Below, piece after piece: positions 1 to 8,581 of a stretch of DNA of 64,000 bases. The notes below the pieces were generated by a model. The model searched no databases and was not told where the DNA came from. It worked only from the letters and a program-made list of their open reading frames with translations. The stretch's first letter is position 1; every line of letters begins with the position of its first letter. The stretch comes from G963422595 sp963422595 (GTDB lineage: Bacteria > Pseudomonadota > Gammaproteobacteria > UBA4575), in contig OY730298.1 in the NCBI GenBank assembly GCA_963422595.1, forward strand, positions 372,001 through 436,000. Direction: 5' to 3'. A program made the translations under genes and the position numbers.

Positions 1-1595
1 GGCCGCATGTCGGCATATAGCTCGTCATCCAGATGAAACGCCTTTGCCGCATTTACCAGTTCTTTCAGGTTTTCTACCCGGGATTTTGCTTTTTCACTGT
101 CTCCGCGACCATGATGCGCGATCAGTCCCGATATTTGTATGACGTGAGCCACTTGTTCGACCAGTTCTAAACCATCAAGGCCTTTACCAAGCTCGCGCAT
201 GAGGCGTAAAAAGCCGCGCACGGCATTGGCCGCGCGCGCCGCCAATAGCCTGGATTGCAGTATTGCTTCAGCGGCCTGCCAAAGCGTGAGCCGCTGTTGC
301 CCGGCAACTTCGCGTATTACCGCCACGCTGCGTTGACCGATGCCACGCAGGGGTACGTTGACGATGCGTTCAAACGATGCATCGTCCCCAGCGTTGCTGG
401 CCAGGCGCAGGTACGCCAGGGCGTCTTTGATTTCCGCGCGTTCAAAGAAGCGTAACCCCCCGTATACGCGGTATGGAATGCTTTGCGCAATAAATACTTC
501 TTCAAAGGCGCGCGATTGTGCATTGGATCGATACAGGATGGCTATGTCATCACGGCGCTGGCCATCGGTTTCGATCCAGCGGGTTACCTGGCCGGCAACA
601 AAACGCGCTTCATCCTGTTCATTAAATGCGGTGTACAGGTAAATCGGTTCGCCATCGGCGCCGTCAGTCCATAGCTTTTTGCCCAGGCGATGTTGATTGT
701 GGTCTATTAACGCATTCGCGGCGGATAGGATATTGGAGGTTGAACGATAGTTTTGCTCCAGTCTGAATACTTGCGTATGGTGATAATCGTTTTTGAAGTT
801 TTGAATATTTTCAATGCGCGCGCCACGCCAGCCATAAATGGACTGGTCGTCGTCCCCCACTGCAAACATCGGGTTTTGGTCACCCGCGAAGGCTTGTAAC
901 CATTGATATTGAATGGCGTTGGTGTCCTGAAATTCGTCTATCAGAATGTGACGAAATTTTTGCCGGTAGTGGGTCAGTAGCGACGGCTGTTGTTGTAGTA
1001 GTTCCAGACTGCGTAGTAGCAGTTCTGCAAAGTCGACTACTCCGGCCTGTTCACAGGATTGCTGGTAGGCGGCGTAAATACGTATGTGTTGCCGCTCTGT
1101 GGGGTCGCCGTGATGGTGCAGGCTTTGAGGCCGCAGGCTTTTTTCTTTGTGGCTGTTGATGTACCAGCACGCACGTTTGGGCGGCCATATGGTATCGTCT
1201 AAATCCAAATCCCGAATCACGTGCTTTACCAGGCGCAGTTGCGCTTCGCTATCGAGAATTTGAAAGTTCTGCTGAAGTCCCGCCTGTTGCCAGTGCGATC
1301 TCAATAGTCGATGTGAGATGCCGTGAAAAGTGCCGCTCCACATACCACTGACGTTGTATTTCAGCAGGCTTTCCACGCGCGCGCGCATTTCGGCCGCGGC
1401 CTTGTTGGTAAAAGTGACCGCCAGCATGCTGAATGGCGACACCGATGCGGCCCCACATAGCCAGGCGATACGATGCACCAGTACGCGCGTCTTGCCACTG
1501 CCGGCACCGGCAATGACCAGCGTCGGCAGTAGTTCCGCGGTCACTGCCTGACGCTGCGCGGCATTTAATGGCTGTAGAATTTGTGTGACGTCCAT
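1..1595 (-). CDS. uvrD: DNA helicase II UvrD, 3' part outside window
   Basis: ATP-dependent 3'-5' superfamily 1 helicase of nucleotide-excision and mismatch repair. My reading of the minus strand from the ATG at 1593-1595 starts MDVTQILQPLNAAQRQAV and matches the UvrD amino end very closely. Walker A GAGSGKT is at residues 30-36, followed by AVTFTNKAA, the DEFQDTN Walker B motif, GDDDQSIYGWRGA (motif III) and a QNYRSTSNIL motif. About 531 of the roughly 720 codons expected are present; the carboxyl part runs off the window at base 1. It starts 25 bases after the ubiB stop on the same strand, so it may share that transcript. Rep and PcrA are close relatives, but the opening residues favour UvrD. 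Confidence 0.93.
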   Translation of the reverse strand, partial: MDVTQILQPLNAAQRQAVTAELLPTLVIAGAGSGKTRVLVHRIAWLCGAASVSPFSMLAVTFTNKAAAEMRARVESLLKYNVSGMWSGTFHGISHRLLRSHWQQAGLQQNFQILDSEAQLRLVKHVIRDLDLDDTIWPPKRACWYINSHKEKSLRPQSLHHHGDPTERQHIRIYAAYQQSCEQAGVVDFAELLLRSLELLQQQPSLLTHYRQKFRHILIDEFQDTNAIQYQWLQAFAGDQNPMFAVGDDDQSIYGWRGARIENIQNFKNDYHHTQVFRLEQNYRSTSNILSAANALIDHNQHRLGKKLWTDGADGEPIYLYTAFNEQDEARFVAGQVTRWIETDGQRRDDIAILYRSNAQSRAFEEVFIAQSIPYRVYGGLRFFERAEIKDALAYLRLASNAGDDASFERIVNVPLRGIGQRSVAVIREVAGQQRLTLWQAAEAILQSRLLAARAANAVRGFLRLMRELGKGLDGLELVEQVAHVIQISGLIAHHGRGDSEKAKSRVENLKELVNAAKAFHLDDELYADMR

Positions 1596-1620
1596 GCGGG
1601 TCTGGTTATATAGAAAACGC

Positions 1621-3183
1621 TTAAAGGTACCAGGTGGCGAGCAACACCCCCACCAGCGCCAGTAGCAGGACGAAAATTACTTTGTGGTTGGCCTGCTTGA
1701 TTTCCCGACGCAGGGACTCAAGTTGCTGGTCGCGCCACGCGGATGCGGCCTGCCGCCGCTCTATTGTTGTTATCACTGTGTATACCAGGTCCGGGATTTC
1801 CGGTAGTCTCTCTACCATACGTGGCAGCCGTTTGCGTAACCCTGCCACTAGCGCGCGTGCCCCCACTTGTTCACTCATCCAGCGGTCCAGAAACGGTTTG
1901 GCAGTTTTCCACAGGTCAAGATCCGGATCCAGCTGCCGACCTAAACCTTCAATGTTTAACAGGGTCTTTTGTAAGAGCACCAGTTGCGGCTGCACTTGCA
2001 TGTTGAAACGCCGCGCCGTTTGAAATAGCCGTAATAATAAATGCCCAAATGAAATTTCACTCAAGGGCCGCTGAAAGATGGGTTCGCAGACGGTGCGAAT
2101 GGCGGATTCAAATTGATCGACGCGTGTACCCGATGGCACCCAACCGGATTCCAGATGCAGTTCCGCAACCCGGCGATAGTCACGATTCAGGAAGGCCAGC
2201 AGATTTTCTGCCAGATACCTTTGATCGGAAGGTGATAAAGTGCCCATGATGCCAAAATCAACACCTACGTATTGTGGGTCTTGCGGATTTTCGTATGCTA
2301 CGAATATGTTGCCAGGGTGCATGTCGGCATGAAAAAAGTTGTGCCTGAAGACTTGGGTAAAAAAGATATGACAGCCACGATCTGATAGCTTTTTGAGATT
2401 TACTCCATGCGCCCGTAACGCTGACAGGTCGTTTACCGGTATGCCCCGAATGCGTTCAAGTACCATGATGTTGCGCCGACATAGATTAAAATAGACTTGC
2501 GGCACGTACAGGTCGGCAGAGTCGGCGAAATTTCTGCGTAGCTGACTGGCATTCGCCGCTTCGCGCATCAGGTCCAGTTCGTCTATGACGATTTGTTCGT
2601 ATTCCTGCACCACTTCTTTTGGCCGCAAGCGCCGACCATCTTCCCAGTAGCGGTGTGCGATGGAGGCCAGCGCGTGCATGAGTTCTAAATCTGCGCGCAC
2701 TTGCTTTTCAACCCCTGGCCGTAATACTTTGACTACTACCTGTGCGCCTTGTGGCAGCCGCGCGGCATGCACTTGTGCAATGGAGGCGGAAGCTAAAGGT
2801 TGTACGCTAAAATCAGCAAACGCTTTATCTACCGGCTGTTGTAGTGCCTGTTCTATGATTTGCTTTGCCAGTTCCCCATCAAACGGCGGTACTTGATCTT
2901 GCAATTTGGCAAGTTCATCAGCAACGTCTTCCGGTAGCAGGTCGCGACGGGTGGACAGGGCCTGACCAAATTTAACAAAGATGGGGCCCAGGTCTTCCAG
3001 CGCGCGCCGAATGCGCGCACCATGCGAGATTTCGAGTTTTCGAAACCAGTGCCAGGGTAATAAAAACAGGATGAATCGCAATGGACGAAAGTACGGCACT
3101 GTTACCAGCACTTCTTCCAGACCGTGCCGAATTAATACCACGTTGATGCGTAGGATACGAAATAGCAGGCGTACGTAGCGCAT
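1621..3183 (-). CDS. ubiB: UbiB, ABC1/ADCK-type ubiquinone biosynthesis protein
   Basis: Atypical kinase-like ATPase needed for aerobic ubiquinone synthesis at the inner membrane. The 520-residue product has the family hallmarks: KFGQ motif (about 71-74), the alanine-rich nucleotide loop ASASIAQVH (131-139), the VVKVLRPGV strand with the usual lysine, and the HADMHPGNIF catalytic loop. A hydrophobic carboxyl segment (about 501-520) anchors it to the membrane. E. coli UbiB is 546 residues, so the size fits. It lies 6 bases after ubiJ in the order ubiE-ubiJ-ubiB, the conserved gammaproteobacterial arrangement, and is followed by uvrD. The ATG at 3181-3183 is well placed. Confidence 0.95.
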   Translation of the reverse strand: MRYVRLLFRILRINVVLIRHGLEEVLVTVPYFRPLRFILFLLPWHWFRKLEISHGARIRRALEDLGPIFVKFGQALSTRRDLLPEDVADELAKLQDQVPPFDGELAKQIIEQALQQPVDKAFADFSVQPLASASIAQVHAARLPQGAQVVVKVLRPGVEKQVRADLELMHALASIAHRYWEDGRRLRPKEVVQEYEQIVIDELDLMREAANASQLRRNFADSADLYVPQVYFNLCRRNIMVLERIRGIPVNDLSALRAHGVNLKKLSDRGCHIFFTQVFRHNFFHADMHPGNIFVAYENPQDPQYVGVDFGIMGTLSPSDQRYLAENLLAFLNRDYRRVAELHLESGWVPSGTRVDQFESAIRTVCEPIFQRPLSEISFGHLLLRLFQTARRFNMQVQPQLVLLQKTLLNIEGLGRQLDPDLDLWKTAKPFLDRWMSEQVGARALVAGLRKRLPRMVERLPEIPDLVYTVITTIERRQAASAWRDQQLESLRREIKQANHKVIFVLLLALVGVLLATWYL

Positions 3184-3189
3184 GGCCGG

Positions 3190-3807
3190 TTATGGGTATG
3201 GGTTATATACCTTAACCAAACGCCGCACGCGCGCTTCGAGCCGCTCGATGTCGGCATCGAGAACGTCAACGTTATGCAAAAATCGTTCGATTTCTGTCTT
3301 TGCAGGTAGCATACGGGATTCTTCTTGCAGGTATTCGCTGAGGTCGGCACGCAGGTTTTTAATGCTGCGCCGCCGGTAGCTTTGCGCACCGCGCGCCAGG
3401 TTGCCGAGTTGATGGGCGAGCGCATCACCCATGTACGTAGAGGCTATTTCTTCCCAGTCGATGTCTACCTGGGTAAAGATGGTATACAGCCGATTGGCTG
3501 GCTCTACTGCGCCTTCTATGCGCAAGTCACCACTGTGTAATACTGATTGGTAGTCGGCGCCTGAAGCTATACGCAACAGGGTAATGATATTGGCGTGAAT
3601 AGTGGTGGTGATTGGTGGCGCCACTGCGTCAACCGGGTATTCGGATACGCTTATGGATGCACCTGACGTGGTAATAAGAAGTTGTTTGCGCAGATCGGTT
3701 AATTTAAGTAACAGGGGTTGGTTTTCCAGCTGCTGAAGGCGTGCCGCAATTTCTGCGTCCTGGTCGAAGTATTTTTTAAGGGCGTTGTTAATGAGGATGA
3801 GTAACAT
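3190..3807 (-). CDS. ubiJ: UbiJ, SCP2-domain ubiquinone biosynthesis accessory factor
   Basis: Lipid-binding accessory protein of the cytosolic Ubi complex, thought to carry ubiquinone intermediates through its SCP2 fold. The product is about 205 residues: an amino-terminal SCP2-like domain (sterol-carrier type, including a DLRIEG strand) and a charged carboxyl region rich in D/E/R with heptad-like spacing (about 165-195), probably a coiled coil. I chose the ATG at 3805-3807 (MLLILINNALKKYF) because the longer frame to 3849 would run into ubiE, whereas this start leaves 8 bases after the ubiE stop. Position between ubiE and ubiB is diagnostic. Confidence 0.88.
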   Translation of the reverse strand: MLLILINNALKKYFDQDAEIAARLQQLENQPLLLKLTDLRKQLLITTSGASISVSEYPVDAVAPPITTTIHANIITLLRIASGADYQSVLHSGDLRIEGAVEPANRLYTIFTQVDIDWEEIASTYMGDALAHQLGNLARGAQSYRRRSIKNLRADLSEYLQEESRMLPAKTEIERFLHNVDVLDADIERLEARVRRLVKVYNPYP

Positions 3808-3815
3808 GTAGTTGT

Positions 3816-4565
3816 TTATACGCTCAATTTGTATCCCCGATGCACGCACACGATGCCACTACTGAGATTCAGAAAATCGCAACACTCAAAACCGACGGCT
3901 TCCAGCATGGATTGCAGTTGTTGCTGCCGCGGATGTTGGTGTATGGACTCGGCCAGATAACGATAGCTGGCGGCATCTTTGGCGATAATCTCCCCCATAC
4001 GTGGTAAGGCGTTGGATAAGTACCCGGCGTAGATGCCGCGCAGCCATTTTTGTGGCCGGGAAAATTCCAGAATGAGTAGTTGTCCACCCGGTTTGATCAG
4101 TTTGTATATACTACGTAACGCCTGTTCTTTGTCAGTAAAGTTGCGCAACCCGAAGGCCAGCGTTACCCGGTCAAAATGATTTGCCCGGAAACATAGTGCT
4201 TCGGCTTGCGCCTGTACATAGTGTATGTTTTGTAACCGACCCTGGTCCGTCAGACGCTGCCGCGCGCGCGCCAACATGGCGGCATTCGGATCACATATGA
4301 AGATGCCGCCCTTAGGCCCCAGCCGCGGCGCCAGACGCACTGCAACGTCGCCGCTTCCGGCTGCTAAATCCAACACTTGATGGTGCGGTCGAAGGTTGGC
4401 GATATGCACAAAATAATGTTTCCAAACGCGATGCAGACCCATCGACATGAGGTCGTTCATAAGGTCGTATTTGCCGGCCACTGCATCAAATACGGCACTG
4501 ACTTTTGCGGTTTTTTCCCGCCGGGTGACTTCCTGATAGCCAAAATGGGTGGTTTTTTCAGGCAT
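3816..4565 (-). CDS. ubiE: UbiE, demethylmenaquinone/ubiquinol C-methyltransferase
   Basis: SAM-dependent C-methyltransferase acting on 2-polyprenyl-6-methoxy-1,4-benzoquinol and demethylmenaquinol. With the start at MPEKTTHFGYQEV (ATG 4563-4565) the protein is 249 residues, against 251 in E. coli. It has the UbiE signature YDLMNDLMSMGLHRVWK, motif I LDLAAGSGDVAV, and RVTLAFGLRNFTD followed by KPGG. The reading frame stays open 27 codons further upstream, but that stretch is low-complexity and lacks family similarity, so the internal methionine is preferred. It is the second gene of the DUF971-ubiE-ubiJ-ubiB run. Confidence 0.95.
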   Translation of the reverse strand: MPEKTTHFGYQEVTRREKTAKVSAVFDAVAGKYDLMNDLMSMGLHRVWKHYFVHIANLRPHHQVLDLAAGSGDVAVRLAPRLGPKGGIFICDPNAAMLARARQRLTDQGRLQNIHYVQAQAEALCFRANHFDRVTLAFGLRNFTDKEQALRSIYKLIKPGGQLLILEFSRPQKWLRGIYAGYLSNALPRMGEIIAKDAASYRYLAESIHQHPRQQQLQSMLEAVGFECCDFLNLSSGIVCVHRGYKLSV

Positions 4566-4655
4566 GTTAAAGACTTGATTATGGCTTTGGTTTTTGTGCT
4601 TGTAACGAGGTCGGGAGGTATTGGAGTCTGGTTTCAGGATTGGCACGTATAGAGG

Positions 4656-5015
4656 TTAGCCCTTTCTTTGGTGCCCGGCGGCCTTGATACGCTTTAGGTA
4701 TGTTTGCCATTTATGTTGCTGTTGCTCACCCAGTTCGTACAGGTAGTCCCAGGAGTAGATGCCGGTGTCGTGATTGTCATCAAACACCAGTTGTACCGCA
4801 TAGTTTCCTATCTGCTCTATGGCGTTAATCGATACGTCTTGTTTGCCGATTTGTAATACTTCCTGACCGGGGCCGTGACCTGCCACTTCCGCGGAAGGCG
4901 AGTATACGCGCAGGTATTCACACGGCATCTTGAAACGTTTGCCGTCATCAAACGTGACTTCCAGCACACGTGATTTTTGGTGTAGTTGAATTTCGGTTGG
5001 ATTGCGTTTTGCCAA
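4656..5015 (-). CDS. DUF971 family protein
   Basis: A 119-residue protein of the DUF971 family (gamma-butyrobetaine hydroxylase amino-terminal-like domain), typically found beside ubiE and hslVU in proteobacteria. Visible family features are the PTEIQLHQKSRVLEV opening, the CEYLRVYSPSAEV segment and the GIYSWDYLYELG motif near the end. No catalytic function is established to my knowledge. The start appears to be TTG (5013-5015), with a GAGG nine bases upstream; no ATG is available in frame nearby. It is separated from hslU by a 422-base gap and leads the ubiE-ubiJ-ubiB run with a 90-base gap to ubiE. Confidence 0.85.
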   Translation of the reverse strand: MAKRNPTEIQLHQKSRVLEVTFDDGKRFKMPCEYLRVYSPSAEVAGHGPGQEVLQIGKQDVSINAIEQIGNYAVQLVFDDNHDTGIYSWDYLYELGEQQQHKWQTYLKRIKAAGHQRKG

Positions 5016-5437
5016 ATCGCTATGCCTCGTTAGTCCTGGGAGTTATTTCAGTTGGGAAGAACGCGCCGGCATTCTTTACAACGTTTGGTTTTTGACACGC
5101 TACATGGTTTCTTGCAGCAGGCACGCCTGATACCCGTGCAAGCGTTTCAATGCTATGTCGCAGTAGCTTTTACAAGTCTCGCTGCCCAGGTACTGTCTGT
5201 TATTTACATACGCCATAAGTGCAGTAGCCCCCTGATCCTGTGAATGGATCGTATACCAGATCACCTTCATTGTTCCATCACAGGATGTGGTCCCTGGCCA
5301 AAAAAGTTGAGGAAAGTATGACGGTGCATGTAAAGATTGGCAATCGATTTCTGTGTGTTCATGAATCAGTGATCTGTCAATTGTTATCGGTTTTTATTTG
5401 AGCTTTTTTGTAATCTTGTCAACCAGTTTTTTTCATC
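5016..5437. other. hslU to DUF971 gap, possible promoters
   Basis: This 422-base stretch has no convincing gene. On the minus strand it carries two TTGACA hexamers, at 5418-5423 and near 5376-5381, in an AT-rich setting; the downstream -10 matches are poor (CAAATA-like). They may drive the DUF971-ubiE-ubiJ-ubiB run. No terminator hairpin with a T-tract is evident after hslU. Confidence 0.3.
5100..5270 (-). CDS. possible 56-residue ORF, unrecognised
   Basis: An open frame from ATG 5268-5270 to TAG 5100-5102 would encode a 56-residue peptide beginning MKVIWYTIHSQDQGATAL, with four cysteines/tyrosine-rich stretches. I recognise no family and see no strong ribosome binding site. It is listed because it fills part of an otherwise unexplained gap between hslU and the DUF971 gene. 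It could equally be chance or a remnant of a decayed gene. Confidence 0.18.
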   Translation of the reverse strand: MKVIWYTIHSQDQGATALMAYVNNRQYLGSETCKSYCDIALKRLHGYQACLLQETM

Positions 5438-6766
5438 TCAAAGTATGTATCGACTCAAGTCCTGATCCCTGACCAGTTCACCTATGTTTTGTTCTACGTA
5501 GGCGGCATCTACAAGCACTGACTTGCCGCTGGTGTCGGGGGCGGAAAAAGAGATGGCTTCGAGTAACCGTTCCATTACTGTGTGTAACCGGCGCGCACCA
5601 ATGTTTTCAGTGGTTTCATTTACGTCGTAGGCAATTTGCGCGACTTTGCGTACCCCTTGTTCGGCAAATTTGAGGGTGACGCCCTCGGTTGCCAGTAACG
5701 CCGAGTATTGCTCGGTAAGGGAGGCGTCCGGCTCTGTGAGGATGCGTACAAAATCGTCCGCGGATAGTGCCTTGAGTTCTACGCGAATCGGTAACCGACC
5801 CTGTAGCTCCGGAATCAGGTCTGAGGGCTTGGCCACGTGAAACGCGCCAGAGGCAATAAACAGAATGTGATCGGTTTTCACCATGCCGTATTTGGTGTTG
5901 ATAGTACAACCTTCCACTAACGGTAGTAGATCCCGCTGTACGCCTTCGCGCGAGACGTCGGCGCCACTGGTCTCTCCGCGTTTGGCAACTTTGTCAATCT
6001 CGTCCAGAAATACGATGCCATTTTGCTCGACGTTCTCCAGCGCCGCTGCCTTTAGTTCTTCTTCGTTGATTAGTTTATGCGCCTCTTCGTCGGTAAGGGC
6101 TTTCATGGCGTCTTGAATGCGCATCTTGCGTGTTTTGCTTTTACCAGCGCTTAAATTTTGAAACATGCCTTGTAGCTGACTCGCCATTTCTTCCATGCCC
6201 GGCGGTGTCATGATCTCGACGCCAACCGGCGTAGCAGCTACGTCAATTTCGATTTCGGTGTCGTTCAGGTCGCCTTCGCGCAGTTTTTTGCGAAACTTTT
6301 GTCGCGTTTCACTGGCAAACTCGGATTTCTTTTCTTCCATAACGTCGACTCTGGCCGGTACCAGCACGTCTAACACGCGCTCTTCCGCAGCATCTTCGGC
6401 ACGGGCACGTACTTTTTCCATTTCGATTTCATGGGTCATTTTGACCGCGGTGTCTGCCAGGTCGCGAATGATGGCGTCGACTTCTTTGCCTACGTAACCA
6501 ACTTCGGTGAATTTGGTGGCTTCAACTTTGATGAAGGGCGCACCGGCAAGACGCGCCAGCCGCCGCGCGATTTCGGTTTTGCCGACACCGGTGGGGCCTA
6601 TCATTAATATATTTTTTGGCGTAACTTCGACGCGCAGTTGTTCGGGCAGCTGTTGACGCCGCCAGCGATTGCGCAAGGCGATGGCCACCGCACGCTTGGC
6701 CTGGTCCTGCCCAACGATGTGCTTGTCAAGTTCCTGAACGATTTCTCGTGGTGTCATGTTTGACAT
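5438..6766 (-). CDS. hslU: HslU, ATPase subunit of the HslVU protease
   Basis: AAA+ unfoldase ring that feeds substrates to the HslV peptidase in the cytoplasm. Starting at MSNMTPREIVQELD (ATG 6764-6766) the product is 442 residues, against 443 in E. coli. Walker A GPTGVGKT sits at about 57-64, the pore motif in EVGYVGKEVD, Walker B VFLDEIDKV, the sensor arginine region in ENIGARRLHTVMERLLE, and the carboxyl tail ends DLSRYIL, the segment that inserts into HslV. An upstream in-frame extension (to 6832) is histidine-rich and overlaps hslV, so I rejected it. The gene follows hslV by 23 bases. Confidence 0.96.
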   Translation of the reverse strand: MSNMTPREIVQELDKHIVGQDQAKRAVAIALRNRWRRQQLPEQLRVEVTPKNILMIGPTGVGKTEIARRLARLAGAPFIKVEATKFTEVGYVGKEVDAIIRDLADTAVKMTHEIEMEKVRARAEDAAEERVLDVLVPARVDVMEEKKSEFASETRQKFRKKLREGDLNDTEIEIDVAATPVGVEIMTPPGMEEMASQLQGMFQNLSAGKSKTRKMRIQDAMKALTDEEAHKLINEEELKAAALENVEQNGIVFLDEIDKVAKRGETSGADVSREGVQRDLLPLVEGCTINTKYGMVKTDHILFIASGAFHVAKPSDLIPELQGRLPIRVELKALSADDFVRILTEPDASLTEQYSALLATEGVTLKFAEQGVRKVAQIAYDVNETTENIGARRLHTVMERLLEAISFSAPDTSGKSVLVDAAYVEQNIGELVRDQDLSRYIL

Positions 6767-6789
6767 GGTTTTGGTAAGTTCGGTGAGGG

Positions 6790-7323
6790 TTATAATTCTT
6801 CGATGGTGATGTTGGTGTTGGTGTAGATGCAAATGCCGGCAGCAATGTGTAAGGCCTGATCAACAATTTCCCTGGTGCTTAATTGCGTGTTGTCCAGCAT
6901 GGCGCGTGCCGCAGCCTGCGCATAGGGCGCACCTGAACCAATAGCGACCAGCGCGTCTTCAGGTTCTACTACGTCACCATTACCGGAGATAATAAGCGAG
7001 GTGGTCTCGTCGACTACCGCCAGCAGCGCCTCTAACCGCCGTAACATGCGGTCGGTACGCCAGTCTTTGGCTAGCTCTACCGCAGCACGCGCAAGCTGAC
7101 CGTTATGTCGCTCCAGCCTGGCTTCAAAATACTCAAACAGGGTGAACGCATCTGCGGTGCCACCAGCAAAACCAGCGATTACCCGGCCTGCATAGAGACG
7201 CCGAATCTTGCGCGCGTTACTCTTCATAATGGTGTTGCCAAATGAGACCTGGCCATCTCCCCCTAACGCTACTTTGCCATCGCGCCGTACTGAGATGATG
7301 GTGGTGCCGATAAATTGCTGCAT
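6790..7323 (-). CDS. hslV: HslV, peptidase subunit of the HslVU protease
   Basis: Threonine peptidase of the bacterial proteasome-like HslVU complex, 177 residues. The catalytic threonine lies in GTTIISVRRDGKVALGGDGQ and is preceded by a short MQQFIG leader, so maturation must cut the leader between G6 and T7 rather than simply remove Met as in E. coli. The K-x-x-R region (NARKIRRLYAGRVIAGFAG) and SGNGDVVEPED and GSGAPYAQAAARAM segments are all intact. It is the first gene of hslV-hslU. I do not see a clear heat-shock promoter in the 140-base gap to xerC. Confidence 0.96.
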   Translation of the reverse strand: MQQFIGTTIISVRRDGKVALGGDGQVSFGNTIMKSNARKIRRLYAGRVIAGFAGGTADAFTLFEYFEARLERHNGQLARAAVELAKDWRTDRMLRRLEALLAVVDETTSLIISGNGDVVEPEDALVAIGSGAPYAQAAARAMLDNTQLSTREIVDQALHIAAGICIYTNTNITIEEL

Positions 7324-7463
7324 GGGTTCGTATGTTGAGAAGTTTGGGGTATTGTAAACCGCTATTGTATAGGAGTGCGTAGCTGATCTGTTGCAGGCCA
7401 GATAAAATAGTAGGAGGTTGTGTGCTTAAAAAGTGGCTGGCGGGTGCTTGCAGGCGTGGATTT

Positions 7464-8387
7464 TTAGCCTTTGGTGACCTTTTTGGCACGCGGATGCGCT
7501 CGATCATAGACCTGTGCAAGATGTTGAAAGTCGAGGTGTGTGTAGATTTGGGTGGTGCTGATGTCGGCATGCCCTAACATTTCCTGTACTGCGCGCAGGT
7601 CGCCACTGGACTCTAGCAGGTGACTGGCAAAGGAGTGACGTAGCATGTGTGGGTGTACGTGTTTTTCTAAACCCTGCTCTCTGCCTGATTGTGCCATACG
7701 TTGCTGCACGGCGCGTGGCGATAGCCGGGTGCCGCGATTGTTTATAAACACCGCAGCTTCGTTGGCAGCGATGAGGTCGCGGCGCGCGCGTAACCAGTGC
7801 CTGAGCGCCTGGCAGGCAGCAGCCCCTATAGGTAAATAGCGGGATTTGTTGCCTTTGCCTGACACTTGTACCTGTGCCTGGGATAAGTTTATGTCATGGA
7901 GGTTCAGATTGACCAGTTCGGCCAGCCGCAGACCCGACGAATACATTAGTTCTATCATGGCGTGGTCGCGTAGTTGTAATGGGGTTTGCGGGACTTTGGC
8001 AAGTACGCGATTGATTTCGTCCACATCAAGCAGATTCGGCAGCTTTTTGGGCGTGCCCGGCGCACGTACGTCGGCAACCGGATTGCTCTTGATCAGTTGC
8101 TCACGTTGTAGAAATTTGTAGAACCCCCTGATGGCACTAAGCGAACGCTGTAAACTGCGCGCTGCAATGCCACCACGCCGCCGCGCGCCGGCAAAACTGC
8201 GCACGTGTAAAGCGTTGACCTGACGACTGTCGGTTATACCAATGGAGTTGGTAAATTCGGTGAATTGACGGATATCGCGCCGATAATTTTCTACGGTAGC
8301 CTTGGAGTATCTGCGCTCGTCACTTAAATATCGCAGGTATCGGGGCACCAGTTCTGATGCGTTTGTGGGGTTGGCAATTGCCATCAT
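7464..8387 (-). CDS. xerC: XerC, tyrosine recombinase
   Basis: Site-specific recombinase that with XerD resolves chromosome dimers at dif. The 307-residue product has the SAM-like core-binding domain (about 1-110) and the catalytic domain with all active residues: R154 (SSGLRLAEL), K178 (GKGNKSRYLP), H247-x-x-R250 (HMLRHSF), H273 (GHADISTTQ) and nucleophile Y282 (IYTHLDF). The position after DUF484 and dapF is the standard one for xerC and separates it from xerD. A 194-base gap precedes it, holding a repeat-like element. Either of two adjacent ATG codons (8385-8387 or 8382-8384) could start it. Confidence 0.94.
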   Translation of the reverse strand: MMAIANPTNASELVPRYLRYLSDERRYSKATVENYRRDIRQFTEFTNSIGITDSRQVNALHVRSFAGARRRGGIAARSLQRSLSAIRGFYKFLQREQLIKSNPVADVRAPGTPKKLPNLLDVDEINRVLAKVPQTPLQLRDHAMIELMYSSGLRLAELVNLNLHDINLSQAQVQVSGKGNKSRYLPIGAAACQALRHWLRARRDLIAANEAAVFINNRGTRLSPRAVQQRMAQSGREQGLEKHVHPHMLRHSFASHLLESSGDLRAVQEMLGHADISTTQIYTHLDFQHLAQVYDRAHPRAKKVTKG

Positions 8388-8444
8388 TGCTGTTCTTTAC
8401 TATGGTATTTTAGTTTACTTGGATGAAGCGAATAATTGCATCCT

Positions 8445-8551
8445 GAATCTTGCTTTTCCTGCTTTGTCTGTAAGGGTGATCATCATGGCTCTCTCGTATA
8501 TGGTCCGGAAACATGTTTTTTTCTATTTCTTAATTCTTAATTCTTAATTGT
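8445..8551. repeat. dispersed noncoding repeat-like element, copy A
   Basis: Between xerC and the DUF484 gene, the plus strand reads GAATCTTGCTTTTCCTGCT (8445-8463), then TCTGTAA, an ATGG segment, and CTATTTCTTAATTCT. The same blocks in the same order occur on the minus strand at 33874-33964 (GAATCCTGCTTATCCTGCT, CTGTAA, ATGG, CTCTTTCTTAATTCT). I infer two diverged copies of a short noncoding element; no transposase or clear terminal inverted repeat is seen. Confidence 0.4.
8527..8547. repeat. three tandem 7-bp units (TTCTTAA)
   Basis: Three perfect head-to-tail TTCTTAA heptamers in the xerC to DUF484 intergenic gap. It lies outside any gene, so a change in copy number would not shift a reading frame. 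No function is implied beyond possible slippage. Confidence 0.7.
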
Positions 8552-8581
8552 TCTGTACGTCTTGTTTGTCTGCGATAGCAG

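Noticed and set aside
5052..5243. 63-codon plus-strand open frame in the hslU-DUF971 gap
   Set aside because: No ribosome binding site, no recognisable domain; it opposes the small minus-strand frame.
8302..8547. 81-codon plus-strand open frame spanning the start of xerC
   Set aside because: It is antisense to xerC and runs into repeats; hydrophobic composition is a by-product of AT-rich sequence.
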